A DNA stretch of 64,000 nucleotides, from the NCBI GenBank assembly GCA_029532625.1, contig JARFXM010000009.1:3162001-3226000 (forward strand). The letters run 5' to 3'. A program made the position numbers and the translations under genes. This DNA is from Lomentospora prolificans. Lineage: Eukaryota > Ascomycota > Sordariomycetes > Microascales > Microascaceae. Shown piece by piece: positions 24,111-36,900 of this stretch (position 1 is its first letter; the number at the start of each line of letters is the position of its first letter). The notes beneath the pieces were generated by a model, which was not told where the DNA came from, did no database searches, and worked only from the letters and a program-made list of their open reading frames with translations.

Positions 24111-25516
24111 TCACGTACTTAACAGGTCACGAACTGACATCCCACGCCCCGCGCCACCTTGGCCCTTGGGGCCGTTTTCTCCTTGGTTTGCCGATAGATG
24201 CCTCTGCGCAAAGTATCCTCTGCGATCCGCGTTGAGCATCATCAAAGCCGCCGTTGCTTCGTGATCAGCGTCACCCTGTGGACCAAGTGCCGGGCTTGTT
24301 AACGCTGAGCTCAGAGAGGGCAGTGTTCCAGGTGCTCCATAACCGAAGGCCGTCTGCGGCCCGAACGCAGGCGAAGTAGTCGCAGATGTGGCATAACTGA
24401 AGCGGTGGTCGGCGGATACAGACGAGGAATACGATTCTCTTCGATCAAGAGGGTCCCGTGCCGGTAACGCTGGTGATATCGATGCACGATGGGAGCTGGG
24501 CGCGTTGCTATAAGTTGGAGAAGGGACGGTTGATCCCGTCATCTCCACGTCGGTAGAGTCTGGCTCCGTACGCGCGTTGTGCATTGCGCCATGGTGCTGC
24601 TGTGGTTGTTGGTGGTGGCCATGATGATGTCGGAGATCGGGAGTATAATTTTCTTGGACAGTCGGAGTCTCAACTGGTGACTGCTCTGGAGATTCCCCAT
24701 GGTCACGCTCTTCGCGCTCTGCCTTGAGTTTCGATACACAGTCCTCTAGGTAACGTACATACTCGATCGATGCCTGAGTTCGAATTCTACTGTTAGCACG
24801 AGACAAAACGGAGCTCATGCGGGACACTGGGAAAGTTTGTCTCGTTCTAAGACTTGAATACGGTCAAAACGTACCTGCAAGATCGCTAGTTTATGCATCT
24901 CGCCAGTGCATGCGGGAATCATACTCTTCAAAACGGCAAATTCCTCATTCATTTTGGATCTTCGCCGTCTCTCGATTAGACTATGCGCCGTCTTCCGGGC
25001 GATTTTTCTTCCTGCTGCACTCGTCGCAGACGGCTGCTTCTTTTTATTCCCAGAAGGAGTAGCCGTAGCGCTAGAGGCGGCAGTTGCGGAGGAAGCAGAC
25101 GAGGAAGAAGAAGAGGCGGCGCTGGTAGATTTGCTTCCGGAACCTGCTGTCTTGTTCGCCTGTCCAGATTTCTCAGCACCTTCGTCTTTTTCATCCTGCT
25201 TCTTCGGTTTCATCTGGATAATTTTCCTCGATCTCGTCGGGGGAGGTGGTAGTTCGAAAGGCACCTTGGCCTCCCTGTTGGCTGCTGATGATCTCCGCCT
25301 CGATTTGACCGTCTCACTCGGCTGGACGGGGTATTCGGATTTCGAAGTCTGGAACCTGGTTTCCTTAGACGGAGAAGTAGAGGCGGAAGCGGAAGATATC
25401 ATAGCCGGAGGTGGCAGTTCAAAGGCCACTTGGAGGCCAGTAATATCCTTTGTGCCATCCTTGCCCTTGATGTCGGTCGAGGAGGCAGGTGTGGGAGGAA
25501 GCGTTGGCTGAGGCAT
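24111..25516 (-). CDS. bHLH transcription factor, Fus c 3/Esc1-like
   Basis: This is a DNA-binding regulator expected to bind E-box sites as a dimer in the nucleus. Exon 1 is 25516-24875, the intron is 24874-24774 (GTACGT donor, CTAAC branch, CTCAG acceptor) and exon 2 is 24773-24111, giving 434 aa. The basic region RKTAHSLIERRRRSKMNEEF holds H178, E182 and R186, the class B E-box contact set. Helix 1 ends at KSMIPACTG, and helix 2 (KLAILQASIEYVRYLEDCV) spans the splice junction. The N-terminus has two FELPPP repeats and a long Ser/Ala low-complexity stretch; the C-terminus is Ser/Pro/His-rich and ends GMSVRDLLST. This layout matches Fusarium Fus c 3 and S. pombe Esc1 type proteins. The ATG at 25516 (MPQPTLPPTPASS) is the first true ATG in the frame. 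The targets are unknown. This family includes a reported mould allergen, but allergenicity cannot be judged here. Confidence 0.88.
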
Positions 25517-26901
25517 GTCGGGCGTAATGGAGGGTTCAGTCGACAAGCCTGAGATCAGGGGAGCGGGAGTGTGAGAGGATGATGAGAGGAGGAAAAGAAG
25601 GGTTGAGTATCTAGAGCACGCGATGTATATCCTCAATCATTCAAGCATGGATGTCGAAATTAACCTTGAGGACTGAAGGAGAAAGGGAATTTTGGAAAGA
25701 CGATGAGAATTGTATTTGCTGAGGATATGGAAGCTGTCCAGGTATGACAAATGAAAGGGGAAGAGATCAAATGGAGGGCATTATCTCAGTCTGGACATCG
25801 TGTATGCTCTTACGGAAACAGTTTAACGCTCATCGGATAGCCGGGAAGTTTGTATAGGGGAGAGATGAAGTGGACATCTAAATCCTGGAGAATAACATCG
25901 GGAAAAGAAGATGGCGGATACGGGGATGGGGTATTAGACTCTGATAACGATGGCGGAAACAGCCAAAACGTTAGGGCGTGCAGTCAAGGCAGACAACCTA
26001 ATCGATGTATCCACCATCAGACGGTCGGGGAACCTGTGGATAAAGAAGGGAAAGAGAAAACAGTGAGACTTGGAGAAGGTTCCTTCAGTGTCCAATCAAG
26101 CTTCGAGACCAGCGCCATGCGACATCAATTGCTTATCCAGGGGTCTTGCGAGATGGAACAAGTTAGAGAGGCGCCAACGAAGGTTCGGTTGAGCATGGAC
26201 AACGGGGCCATGGACAAGCTCGAGTTTCTGTTTCCTCCTGGAACACCCATCCCGTAGAAAAGGTGCATTGCCGTGGCGTGCCCGGGGCGAGGTAGACTAC
26301 ATTTCGATTTCAGCGGTTTCGAGAGACCCAGACCCGGGAATCCCTCTCCAAACGAAGAAGCGGAGGGGAGCACGCGACTTCCTCCCCATTTCCCAACTCT
26401 CATGTGCCTTGCGAATTGCCATCCACGTGCGTCTTCTGCAATCCTCCCTTCCAAAGGGGAAGAATAAAGGAGGCCATGTACTGATGAAGTCCTACGAGCC
26501 AATCACCCGCATGCGTGGGGACGTTGAGAGGTCCGGCCTTGTCAATGGCGTCCGGTTTAGGTCTGACGAATCAGAAGCTCCGACTTGAGCACATGGGGTC
26601 AAGCTCCGCCCCGGACGGCTCCCGCCTGGGAAAGAGGGTCCCTCAACCCCAACCTCAGGGTTGCACAAGTTGTACAGTACTTGACAATCAATTCAAATGG
26701 AAGGAACGATTGCCCTCTGCCTATACTTCGTCTTAACCCTAATATTTCCTTGTCCGAATTTCATCAAGGTACTTGCGTAAGTCCGCACTTACTATTACTA
26801 GTTGTGCATTGAGCATTGCGCGCACTTTATTCGTTCGAGGCAACAATCGATCAATTGATATCGCCATGTTACTAAGAAGACGAAAGGAAAGAGGGATAGC
26901 G

Positions 26902-26943
<42 letters not shown>

Positions 26944-28181
26944 AGAGAGTGTAAGAGAGAGAGAAAGAGGGAGAGAGAGAGAGGACAAGCCTCTGATAGT
27001 ATCGGATTAGGCAATGGGTGCTGAATACTGACGACGAGATATGCTCGGTATCAGAATCGAAGTGAACTGCAGCATCACCCCAAAGCGCTCGCCGGCCAGC
27101 TGTCAAAATACCATCATTTTATGCCGCCCGCCTAAATCGTGATTGTTGCTGACGCTTCACCGACCACACGTGCTCGATCCGCCACCCCGGACTTATCAAG
27201 GAGAGCCCTCACGGCCTCCACCCCCAACCCCCAGGGACTAGGCCAAGGGCTCATTATGCCGGCCAGCCAGCGTTGGAAGGTCTCCGTGTGCTCGCTCCAT
27301 TGCAGAACCCCATGTGTCCCCCACCGCATCCTTTGATTGGAACTTCCCCGTCGATCCCTCCTATCCCATGAAGCGAAAATACGAATCGTGCGGCGTTCAT
27401 CGACGCTAGGAAGGCGATCCAGCTCAATAAGCCCAATACTGTGGAGCCGTCGCTTCACAAGCCGTCAGACAACCCCGATAGAGGAGATGGCACATACCTA
27501 ATGGCAAAAGGGCACACGATACGGAATCACCGATTGGGAGGTCTCAGGTCTTTTGTCTTCGAGACCTAAATTTGATCATCGCCGACCGCAACCACTTCCG
27601 AAAGCCGTGGTACTTTGTGTGTTCAAAGTAACACCGCGAGACTGAGACTGGAACGCTCTCACATGTTTCCATAAGTCAAGAACTGGGTATTATCAATGGA
27701 ACAGCATTCAACAACACGCGCATCTCCACCCGGCCGAAAACCTCGAGGCCGAGCACGTGGGCTCTCCCTGAGGCGCCTGGATCGATCCTTGCCTGTCCTC
27801 CCTCTTTGTCTCTGAATAGGATCAAAGCTGACAAGATAACTGGGGTAGGGAACTAAAGAGATCCAGACATATCTCCGAACCCTGCCGACTGAGACATCAT
27901 TTGTGGCTTGAATTTTAAAGAGTATCGAGACACCAATAATATTAATAGCTCATAATAGTTGCGACCGCTACGGAGTATGTTATCCGTAGAATGCCTGGGA
28001 AATGGTCATATCGATCCGACGCGGGTTTTGTAGACTATTCTAGGTAAACATCTCAGAGCCCAGCCCTAGCCAGCCATAAAGTTAGTTTTTTTTGTTCTGA
28101 TCCCCCCTCACAGGCACATATCTATCAATATCAGTGCACCACGTGCTCTGTGTCGTGAGCATGCATTCCAACTTTTTCCCT
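25517..28181. other. Intergenic region between the bHLH and P5CDH genes
   Basis: This 2.7-kb stretch contains the bHLH promoter and leader, a GA microsatellite block at about 26905-26983 and the 3' flank of the P5CDH gene. The open frames across 25850-26500 and 27130-27460 are shadows of each other and show no known motif. Confidence 0.5.
26905..26983 (+). repeat. (GA)n microsatellite block
   Basis: A pure GA run at 26905-26941 is followed by interrupted GA units to about 26983. Apparent Ser-Leu or Arg-Glu repeat proteins read across it are artefacts. Confidence 0.9.
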
Positions 28182-30083
28182 TTACATTTCGTTGCTGGGA
28201 TATTCAACCTTGGTCGTCGCGTTGAATTCCTCCTTGAGGCTCCTTAAGCTCACGAACCGGCCTAACAAGTTTTGGCTGCCCGCCTTGTCATTCGTTCCAC
28301 TAGCCCTTCCACCTCCAAATGGCTGTTGCCCAACCACAGCACCCGTGCTCTTGCAGTTGATGTAGAAATTGCCGGCCGCGTCGCGCAGTTTGTCTTCAGC
28401 AACCCGGATAGCTTGGCGGTCGCTCGCGAAAACGGACCCCGTGAGCCCGTACTCAGAAGTCGAGTTGGCGAGTTCGCATGCGTCAAGGAACGCTTGCGTC
28501 GAGTCTACCGACTGGTTGTCGTACACATATACCGTCAAAACGGGCCCAAAGAGCTCCGTCGATAAGAGCTTGTGGTTGGGGTTTTTGGCAAGGTATATCG
28601 TGGGGTGGATAAAGTAGCCCGTAGAGCCGTCGTACTTGCCGCCCGCGAGTAATTCGAGCTCAGCGTCCGATTTTGCTTCCTCGATGACCCTCGTCAACTT
28701 TTCGAAAGACCCCTCGTGAATCACCGGCCCAATGAAGTTCCCATGGTCCCAAGGATTGCCAATTTTGAGGGCATCCGTCTCCTTAACCAGTCGCTCCTTG
28801 AACGCTGGCCAGATTGATGATGGCACGTAGAGCCTAGAGGTGGCGCTGCATTTCTGGCCTTGGAACTCAAAAGCCCCGCGCACGGTATTGAGAACTGCAT
28901 TCTCAATGTCCGCAGACTCATGGATGAGGTGGAAGTTCTTGCCACCAGTCTCACCCACAATACGCGGGTATGACTGAAACCTACCTTCGGCTACACCCGC
29001 GCCGATAGCTCCATATAACTTGCGAAACACGGCCGTGCTTCCAGTGAAGTGAAGAGCGGCAAACTTCTTGTGAGATAGCACTGTCTTCGTGACCTCTTCC
29101 GCATCCCCAGGGACAAACTGGATCACGTTCTTAGGAAGGCCGGCTTCGAGAAGGATTTGGTATACTAGCCAGTTTGAGGCAATAGCAGAATCTGATGGCT
29201 TCCAAAGCACCACATTACCCATCAGCGCCGGCGCACCAGGTAAGTTACCGGCAATGGCTGTGAAGTTGAAGGGTGTCACGGCGTAGACGAATCCCTCAAG
29301 CGGCCGATACTCTACTCGGTTCCATACGCCGGGGGCATTGTGCTCGGGTTGCTGGGCATACATTTCCTGCGCATAGTGCACGTTAAATCTCAAAAAGTCT
29401 GCAAGTTCGGCAGCCGTGTCGATCTCGGCCTGCCAAGCATTCTTTCCCTGGCCTAACATCGTCGCCGCCATTAGGTTGTACCGATACTTGCCCGACACGA
29501 GATCTGCTGCCTTGAGGAAGATGGCAGCGCGGTCGGCGAAGGGAAGAGACTCCCACTCCGACTTGGCGGCAAGGGCTGAGTCGATAGCGTTGCTGACATC
29601 GGCGGGCGAAGCAGTTGAATATGTGGCTACCACGGAACCGTGGTCCGCGGGGTTGCGTTGGGATCGTGTCGCGGAGCTCGTGATCTTCAAGACAAGCCAT
29701 TGTAAGTCGAGGTTGACGAGGAAAAGACGAAGGGTTGGAAAATTCCTGGGAGGCAAGGTTACCTGTGTGCCGTTTACCACTACGGGAACCTCAAACGGGC
29801 CTTGAGCCTGGAGCCGCTCAATTGCGGCAGTGAGACTTTCTCTCTGTGCCGACCCTTTGGCATAATGGTGCTGCGCTTTTTTTTTAGTACGTCTAACGCG
29901 ACCATATGTCAATATGGCTGGATTGGGAGTACGAGCACATACGTTGGGCTCATTGACTACTTTGGGGATCTTGAAGGCGCCAATTGTTGATATCCTAGCT
30001 GTATGGGAAGCGGAGGCAGTTGGGGATCGGGGTGAGCTGGTTCGGAAACCTGAAGCGGCAATCCGCCGCAAAGAGGAGGACAT
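28182..30083 (-). CDS. PUT2: Mitochondrial delta-1-pyrroline-5-carboxylate dehydrogenase
   Basis: This NAD-dependent aldehyde dehydrogenase turns glutamate semialdehyde/P5C into glutamate, the second step of proline catabolism, in the mitochondrial matrix. Exons are 30083-29943, 29870-29763 and 29684-28182, giving 583 aa. The introns are 72 bp (29942-29871, GTATGT..GCGCAG) and 78 bp (29762-29685, GTAACC..TTGAAG). Both are multiples of three without stops, so the unspliced frame stays open through them. The N-terminus is rich in Arg and Ser and fits a matrix-targeting presequence. Aldehyde dehydrogenase motifs are intact: TPFNFTAIAGNLPGAP, LHFTGST, GETGGKN with the general-base Glu, and FEFQGQKCSATSR with the catalytic Cys. 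Then come ELFGPVL and the C-terminal QPFGGGRASGTNDKAG. The length matches fungal P5CDH (about 570-590 aa). No proline-utilisation partner genes lie next to it in this window. Confidence 0.96.
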   Translation of the reverse strand: MSSSLRRIAASGFRTSSPRSPTASASHTARISTIGAFKIPKVVNEPNVCARTPNPAILTYGRVRRTKKKAQHHYAKGSAQRESLTAAIERLQAQGPFEVPVVVNGTQVTLPPRNFPTLRLFLVNLDLQWLVLKITSSATRSQRNPADHGSVVATYSTASPADVSNAIDSALAAKSEWESLPFADRAAIFLKAADLVSGKYRYNLMAATMLGQGKNAWQAEIDTAAELADFLRFNVHYAQEMYAQQPEHNAPGVWNRVEYRPLEGFVYAVTPFNFTAIAGNLPGAPALMGNVVLWKPSDSAIASNWLVYQILLEAGLPKNVIQFVPGDAEEVTKTVLSHKKFAALHFTGSTAVFRKLYGAIGAGVAEGRFQSYPRIVGETGGKNFHLIHESADIENAVLNTVRGAFEFQGQKCSATSRLYVPSSIWPAFKERLVKETDALKIGNPWDHGNFIGPVIHEGSFEKLTRVIEEAKSDAELELLAGGKYDGSTGYFIHPTIYLAKNPNHKLLSTELFGPVLTVYVYDNQSVDSTQAFLDACELANSTSEYGLTGSVFASDRQAIRVAEDKLRDAAGNFYINCKSTGAVVGQQPFGGGRASGTNDKAGSQNLLGRFVSLRSLKEEFNATTKVEYPSNEM

Positions 30084-30884
30084 GGTTATCTGGTAATTCT
30101 GGGTAATAATTAAAGTCGAAACGCGACCCTTTATGAATGGTTAGACTGGGGTAATAAAGGCCCCGAAACAAGAGGACGTAGCAGTTTATCAAGGGGCACG
30201 GGAAAGGAAACTCTCGGCGTTCAATGGGTCATGGGAGCGGTTGTTCAAGCTGTCAACCCCTCAGATTCTCCGAGAACGGGGATCTGGGGAAGCTTCGAAT
30301 TGCCGAAGAAGGAGGCCGGTAACGCGCGGGAGAGCATTGGATTGGATATCAGGTTATCTCTTGTCCGGGATAGCTTGAGCTGATGCATTGGCCATCTCGC
30401 TTTGCGGCGGGTTAACTAGGTGCACCCCGGGTCCGATCATCATGACATCGGCTTTACCTGGGCCGATGCAGCCCATGTGCCCCACCAGCAGCCTGATACG
30501 CACGTGATAGGCCAATTTGGTGAGCTCCATCTGCGGTTTCGCTATGTTAGTTCTTTCAACAACCGAGGGCGGTTAGTTTTACATTTGAACTATCAGTATC
30601 TCCGGATTAGGCCTAGAGCTAAAGGGCATTCCGATATAAGAACAGGGACTGCATCTTCGATCGACATCAGCCAACCTCCGGATATGCAATTGGGGGATAT
30701 ATATATATATATATAGAGCTGACCAAAGCCACCACCTATGATTACCTATATATCCCGGAGTGTCCAAGCGAGCAAAACAAAGACATTAAGAAATCAAGTA
30801 CACAGTCCGTGGTAGTGTAATTTCGCAGGTATTTTAAACGATCGACCCTCGCAGCCCTCTGATATCGCAAGAGCTCTCCTTTCT
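30084..30884. other. Spacer between P5CDH and the PhoD-like gene
   Basis: This 800-bp stretch holds the P5CDH promoter and the 3' UTR of the PhoD-like gene. An (AT)n run lies at 30697-30714. No gene is seen. Confidence 0.6.
30697..30714 (+). repeat. (AT)n microsatellite
   Basis: Nine AT units following GGGGG, in the 3' flank of the PhoD-like gene. Confidence 0.85.
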
Positions 30885-33800
30885 TTACCTCTGATTCTGT
30901 GAGCGGCTAGCCTGGCTTGACGAAGAAGCTGATGAGCTCTCTGGCCTGGCTGCGTATCGTAGAACAGGAATGGTCATTCCGTAACCCTGAGTCTTGCCCT
31001 GGGGGTCAGACCGATCAATTTCAACGCGGATACAAACATCAAGACTGCCGTCGTGGCCTTTTCCGTGTTGCGCCGACGCAGCCTTGTGTTGCGTTCCAGC
31101 ACCCTCCTCGCCATCGTGGAGGGCAAAATGACCGGCCTTCTTCCGAAGATGCTCGGTCTTCCCGTTCGGAGCGCCGGCGGCGTGGTTGGGGTCCTGCGAC
31201 GGAACTGCTGTGCCGTTCTGCGAGGCCGCTGTGGCGGCGTTGCTTGGGGAGTTCTCTGTAATCATGGCGTAGTTCCGGCTTGGCATCGTCACTAAGTTGC
31301 TACTGCCACCTTTCTTCTTGCCGCCGGGCTGCTTGTCGAAGAAGGTCAGCAGCGTCTCGTCTGTCCGACGGTCCATACGGTGAATCTTGTTCCGGTGGGC
31401 GAGGAGATTGGCTACGGCCGCGGGCGGAGGCTTGTTGACGATGGCGGAAGAGATGATGTTGGGCATGTAGCGATGGTCCGTGAGCGGGTCCAAACCTTGC
31501 TTGAGATCGGTGTAGAATCGACCGACAGCCGCAAGATGGACATCCCCACTCAAAATGGTGATTCGGAGGTTGTGGTCGGCCGCAATGTTTTGGAGGGACG
31601 AAATAAGATACTTGCGCTCGGCCTTATGAGTGCGCGCGGTCCAGTGATCGTCGAGATCATCGAGTAAGTCGACACTACCGTCAAACTTGTTGAAGAATGA
31701 GCCACCTTTGAATTAGTTAGCGGTTGAAATCTTTCAAGGTAGGAGAAGCGGGAGGGCTGGGGATGCGGAAGGCGCCATACCAAAACCAAACCTGCGGTTC
31801 AGGAACTTCATAGGGCCCATAAACGGGCTAGAGAAGATATTCTCAAGCCAGGTAAGTCGCTACGGCACGCGGGTTAGAGCTTTGCGCCAAACTCAATCAT
31901 CATCTACCAAGGGACGAGTCTTACAGGGTAGGCAATTGGAACTCCCAAAAGAATCAGCAGATGGGTAATGGGCTGCCCCGTGCTCTCGGCATGCCGCAGT
32001 TCTGCCGATAGCTTACTGAAGAGGAGTTCGTATGTTTCGGGATAATTGATTTGATGCCGTGTTCGCTGTAAAGCAGACTATCAGCTGCTCAAGTGCTTAT
32101 TCTCCGGCTCAGCCTTTACATACCTCTGTACGTGCGTCAATGCCCAGGAATGCAAGTCGCGCGCCGAGGCGAGCGTAGAGGTTGACCGAGTGTTCGGCAA
32201 CATACGGCTATGATTTGGATTAGCGAAAGGGTTCTCTAGTTCGAGGAGGTAACGAGGCGAGGGGGGACTCACACCAGGCTTTGGTCCAATGATGTAGCCG
32301 ATTTCCTGGTCGGTTCTTTGCGGAGCAACAAAGGCATTCTCAACTTGCTTGGGATCATATCCTTGCCTCGACTCACCACCAATCGTGGTTCCCACAGCGT
32401 CTGAAAAGAGCCCGGTAGGTTAGTGTGGGACCAACTACTTCTAACTTCATTTATCCTTACCAGTGGTATAAGTCGAGGGCGGCGGAGGGAGGTGGTGCTG
32501 GAAGAGAAGGTAATACTTGTGCGCCGTACCGCCAATGCCTCTAAATACATCGCACCTCATAAAATGGTCGGTGTAGGAGCCAAAGCCGTCGATAATCTAT
32601 TCCGGAGACACAGTCAGCTGCAGTCAGCTCAGGTTTATTGAGGTTTCGTTTCCAGGGTCAGGGCTCACGTCATGGTCATCCCAGATATTAAGCTGGGGAA
32701 TCTGTCCGTTGGCACTGGCAAAAGGTTCCCGGTTGTACCTATTCGTGGCTCGATGTAAGTTCCTGTCTGACTGAGGCGCTGGTAAAGGATATAGAGAACT
32801 TACCATGAGATGTAATTTTCGAGATAGTAGTTGTCGCATTCCCGGCGAAGGCTGTCGGGGAAAGGATACTTTCCGCGTTTCCTAGGGTTACCGATATCTG
32901 TCCAGGTTCTCAAGGGACCATCTACTCGAATACCGTCGTTGTAGATCTGATCACCACCTCCAATCCTGACGACAACGTCAATAAAAGCCGCTGTGCGGCT
33001 GCGGAAGTGATTACATACATGACGTGGAAAGGCGCTTCCTTGTGCCGCCGAAGAACATCATTCCAGAGGGCAAGATGGCTCCAAGCATCCTCATCGGTCC
33101 CGACACTGAAGCCATTGCATGAGAAGAACATGGTTCTCATAGACTCTGTAGTGGCGGGGGTGAAGAAGCTATTTGTGCGCGGCTTGGTATCGCTCGAGTA
33201 GCGCACGCCGGAAACGGAATACTCCCATTTCACCTCTGCGTCCTCCATTTCGACTACGATATCATACTGAAAGAAGGTGCATCGAGGATCCGAGTATAAA
33301 CAAGATCCTTGAACCACAGTGATGGGCTCCTCAGCTTGGGCTACAATGGCGTCAGCGGTCGTCGCGCCGGCGGCCTGAACATGGCCGTCGGCGCCAGGTG
33401 TCGAATCGGGGCTAGACATGGAGACGAAGGAATGAGGATCGGCGGCGCCGACGCGACGGAGGGCGAGCGTCGGGGAAGCGGGAGGTATCTTGCCGCCATG
33501 GGCGACTACAATGAGGACGCTGCCACGCCAGGTCCTATTATCAATCATACCACGGTAGTTGAGGAGCGGGCCGCAGACAACCTCGAGGCCATCTGCAGGA
33601 ACCCGGGACTTTTGCGCCGCCGCCATGCTCTGGTCCCCAGGTACAACGATGGGAACGTGGGCGCTAGCACTGCCGTCGCCATTGGGCTCGATGCGGCTCG
33701 AGTTCAGAAAGTTCACGAGCGCGCCAGTGCTGCCGGCGCCGGCGCCCTCTCGGCGAGGGGATCCGTGTGGGCTATGGGCATGGGGGTGGGCGGCCGCGTA

Positions 33801-33914
33801 ACGCGCAAAGGCACTCGATTCCTGGTGACGCCACGGGCTGGCGGAGGCGAAAGGATTTTCGTTTACGTTGCCGGTCGGAGTCTCGTCGGGGAGGTGAGAA
33901 GACGAGTTGGCCAT
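30885..33914 (-). CDS. PhoD-like phosphatase domain protein
   Basis: This is a metal-dependent phosphatase/phosphodiesterase of the PhoD superfamily; the fungal substrate is unknown. Nine exons join in frame: 33914-33019, 32965-32804, 32738-32669, 32596-32461, 32400-32273, 32207-32124, 32065-31925, 31859-31781 and 31705-30885, giving 838 aa. The eight introns are 53-75 bp. Residues 1-190 are a polar, Ser/Ala/His-rich leader. The metal-binding motifs appear in order: MFFSCNGFS, IGGGDQIYND (broken by intron 1), NIWDDHD (ending exactly at a splice site), LLGVPIAY and ITILSGDVHLAAVGRF. The C-terminal 150 residues are low-complexity and end in a Ser-rich tail. No signal peptide or membrane helix is evident, so it is probably intracellular. 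Splice sites are consistent throughout, which argues for a functional gene. It is divergent from the large ankyrin gene. Confidence 0.93.
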
Positions 33915-36900
33915 GTTGGGCAGGCGCGGGCGCTTTTGGGCGGTATCGTGTCAAAAGCGTCAATAGAAGCTTTGGCTATCTGGGGGGACGATGCGCGACT
34001 AGTAAAATAAAATTGGATGCTTTCGAGTCGCGAACGCTGGGAATCGGGTCGATGACGTCGTGGGCAATCAATGCAGGTTATGACCTCCTTGCAAGCTCGG
34101 CTTCCTGTCGCGGCATAATTAATATCAATGCAAGGGCTTTCAAGCGAGACGATGTAGTCAAGACGAGAAAAACATTACAAGAAGAAGCTTAGAGGGCAAA
34201 ACTGCCTCCAGAGATTTTGGAGAATTGGTTCCGAAGAGACACGATCCCGTGGACGAATTAAGGAGGGCTGGAAACGGAGAATCAAGGGTACAAAAGGGCA
34301 AAGGGTAGCTCAAGAGGAAGGGATCGCCAGATAATTAGATATGCGCGGGCTATGGAATACCAAAGGATGGGATGAGCAGACGATTGACCTAGCTCCTGGA
34401 ACGACAGGGGATTTGTTATGTCGAGGGTTTAGAGCAAGCACAACATCGGTAATAATAACAGTTAATAGAATACATTGTACTTCTGGTTGGATCTTTCTGG
34501 CTTGGTGTTGCCCTGCTGTCTCACTGATGCCAGGAGCGTGCTTGGTCCAGGAGGGGGGGCCTCCGACTCAACCATTCATCAACGGGCGTGCGCAGAGCTC
34601 CCCGAGGGCAATCAGCTCATGCCTTGGTCTTGGCAGAGAACAGCAATTCTGGAAATAAGCAAGGACCGCGACGTGTTGGCGAGGCGTTTGGGCCGCAGCT
34701 ACACGACATGGGCCAGCCCTTCACTTTTTCCTGAACGGACAGTTGTTGGGGGTAGTCAGTCATGATAGGCATAAGCTCAGAAACTCACATCATCCAGTCT
34801 CTGGATTTCGCATCACCGTCCCCATTGAGAGAGAGAGAGAGAGAGAGATCGAGCCTTACTTGAGCTAGCCGGCAAATTTCCAGCACCTGCGCCAGATCCA
34901 GCTGCAGATGCGCAGAGCAATGGGGCCAATCTGCAGCTAGCCAACCATTTCGGATGCGATCTTGCGATTATTAGTTGGTCTTGCGATTCGCCGGACTGCA
35001 ACGCTGGATGCTTGGCTGACGTGTACGGCACAATTCGACCGACTCGTCCAATCTTGGCCCAAAATGTGCTTTCCGGGATGGGGGGAAGATGGGGCGGATC
35101 GGTATTGCGCGAAGTCGCTAAAGGGCCAAAGGGCAATTAATATTACGAGTGGAGGAAGAGTCCCGCAGTCTTTTCAGGCCATGTGCTCGTAGGAGAGGCA
35201 AAGAGTCTTCAATGTTGGAGGCACATGCAAGCTTCAGTTGGGAGCAAATCAATAGATGCATTTTGCATTGGTGCGCCGTTGATTGGCGATGGGCCGACTT
35301 TGAAACTTTTGGGTGCCATCTTCACGTGCTCCGATTCCGATACTTACAGTTTAATATTTTACTGTAGTAGGGCTCCCACAGGTGCTATTATCGCTGGCTT
35401 ACTGATCGATCTGCGATCCCTCCGGCTGTCTGCAGACGTGTAGGGCTAGAATTAACCCCTCTGGCACTCTCCACCAGCGGCCAGCCCAACCGGTTGGTGC
35501 CCCTGCACAGGCGCTCTGCTCGGTCATTTGGATCACGGACGGACGGACATGTCTGCATACACAATGCATGTATTTGGACGTGACCGGAATCGGTTCCACG
35601 TGGCCCCCGGGGAAATCGTCGGTCCAGCCCCGAAAAACAGCGGGCCGGGCCTTATGGCAGATCGACAGCCTCCGAACTTGGGTCCAAAACGAAAGGACAC
35701 TCTATGACCAGCGACCGACTTTTCACTTCGTCTCTACCCTCACTAGATAGCTTGTGTCGTTTCACGAGGACATGCATACCATTAATCGGAAAGACCTGGA
35801 GCGATTAGTCAAGATTCTTTTAAGGCTTTCTCGTAGAGGTTGAAATCTCAGGCTTCTTCTCAGCCCACCTGTCTCATGTAGAACATGTGATTTGAGGTGA
35901 TTGTGCCCTCAGGACTCCTATCTTGCCGGCCCAGGCAAAAGAGTGGAGCAGAGGTCGGGGCCCGGCCGAAACTGTAAGGTGCTAAGGCGTAGATGTGCCT
36001 GTTGCGACTCCTCTATCTTCCAGCCGTTTCGTCCCTCGGCTGCTAAAGTTGGCCTGATCTTCGTCGCGAGTTTCCGGCCGAGTCGGAGTCTGAAGGTGCA
36101 CCTGGGCTATCCTTTAAGGGCACTGCTGCCTGGAAATAGCATCCACCACGGACACGAGCGCTGAAGGCAGATCATGCAATCTAGAATGGGTTTCGCAGAA
36201 GGACAGAGTCTTCGAAATGAGCTAGCATCCACACAAAGGCCCCAACCTATCCCCCGGAGCAAGTAATCATTTCATCAATTGTTTTTAGCTCGCATGGCAT
36301 CCTGCTTTCTCCAGAGAGAGTGGCTTGTCGAGCAGCGTCCTGATTGGATCGCTGCCTAAATCCCCTTGATGGACCACATCAATAGAGTCACTGGGCCTCG
36401 CGCCAAATTCCAGCGTCGCACCCGAGCCTCAACCGCCCTGTCGCGCCCAGGCAACCCTTGCATAAATGGGTGGAACCGCGCTTTCCAGCTGGCTGCAGCT
36501 AAACTAGCGACCCCATCCCAATTCTGTGGTTTCGCACCAGACCCTGAGCTCCTCTAACAGGGGTTGGCGCATCTTCCGTGGCCCTGCCCCCGTGAGCCAG
36601 CTTTGGGGCTTTGCTCTTGTGTCGTGCGTGCTAAAATTACTCCGTTAGGGCCGGTTTCTGGGTACGCCCACGAGACTTGGTGCTCAGGCTATAACGGTAT
36701 GCATGGTTCAGGTTCCTCGCTAGGTTCCGTGTGTATCGATCCTGGCCAAGATACCAGGTCCCCAGGGGTTTTAGTGAAGATACCATCCGCGACTACTCGA
36801 CATCGTGGGGGTTTGATGCCACTGGCGTCGACAGCTGGTATGTACCTTGCAATGGTTCTTTCACACGGCAAGTGTACCACTCACGATGCTGGTTACCTTT

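Noticed and set aside
26739..27106. Ser-Leu and Arg-Glu repeat proteins
   Set aside because: Produced by reading through the GA microsatellite.
30917..31667. Plus-strand open frames opposite the PhoD-like gene
   Set aside because: They are antisense shadows of a well-supported exon.
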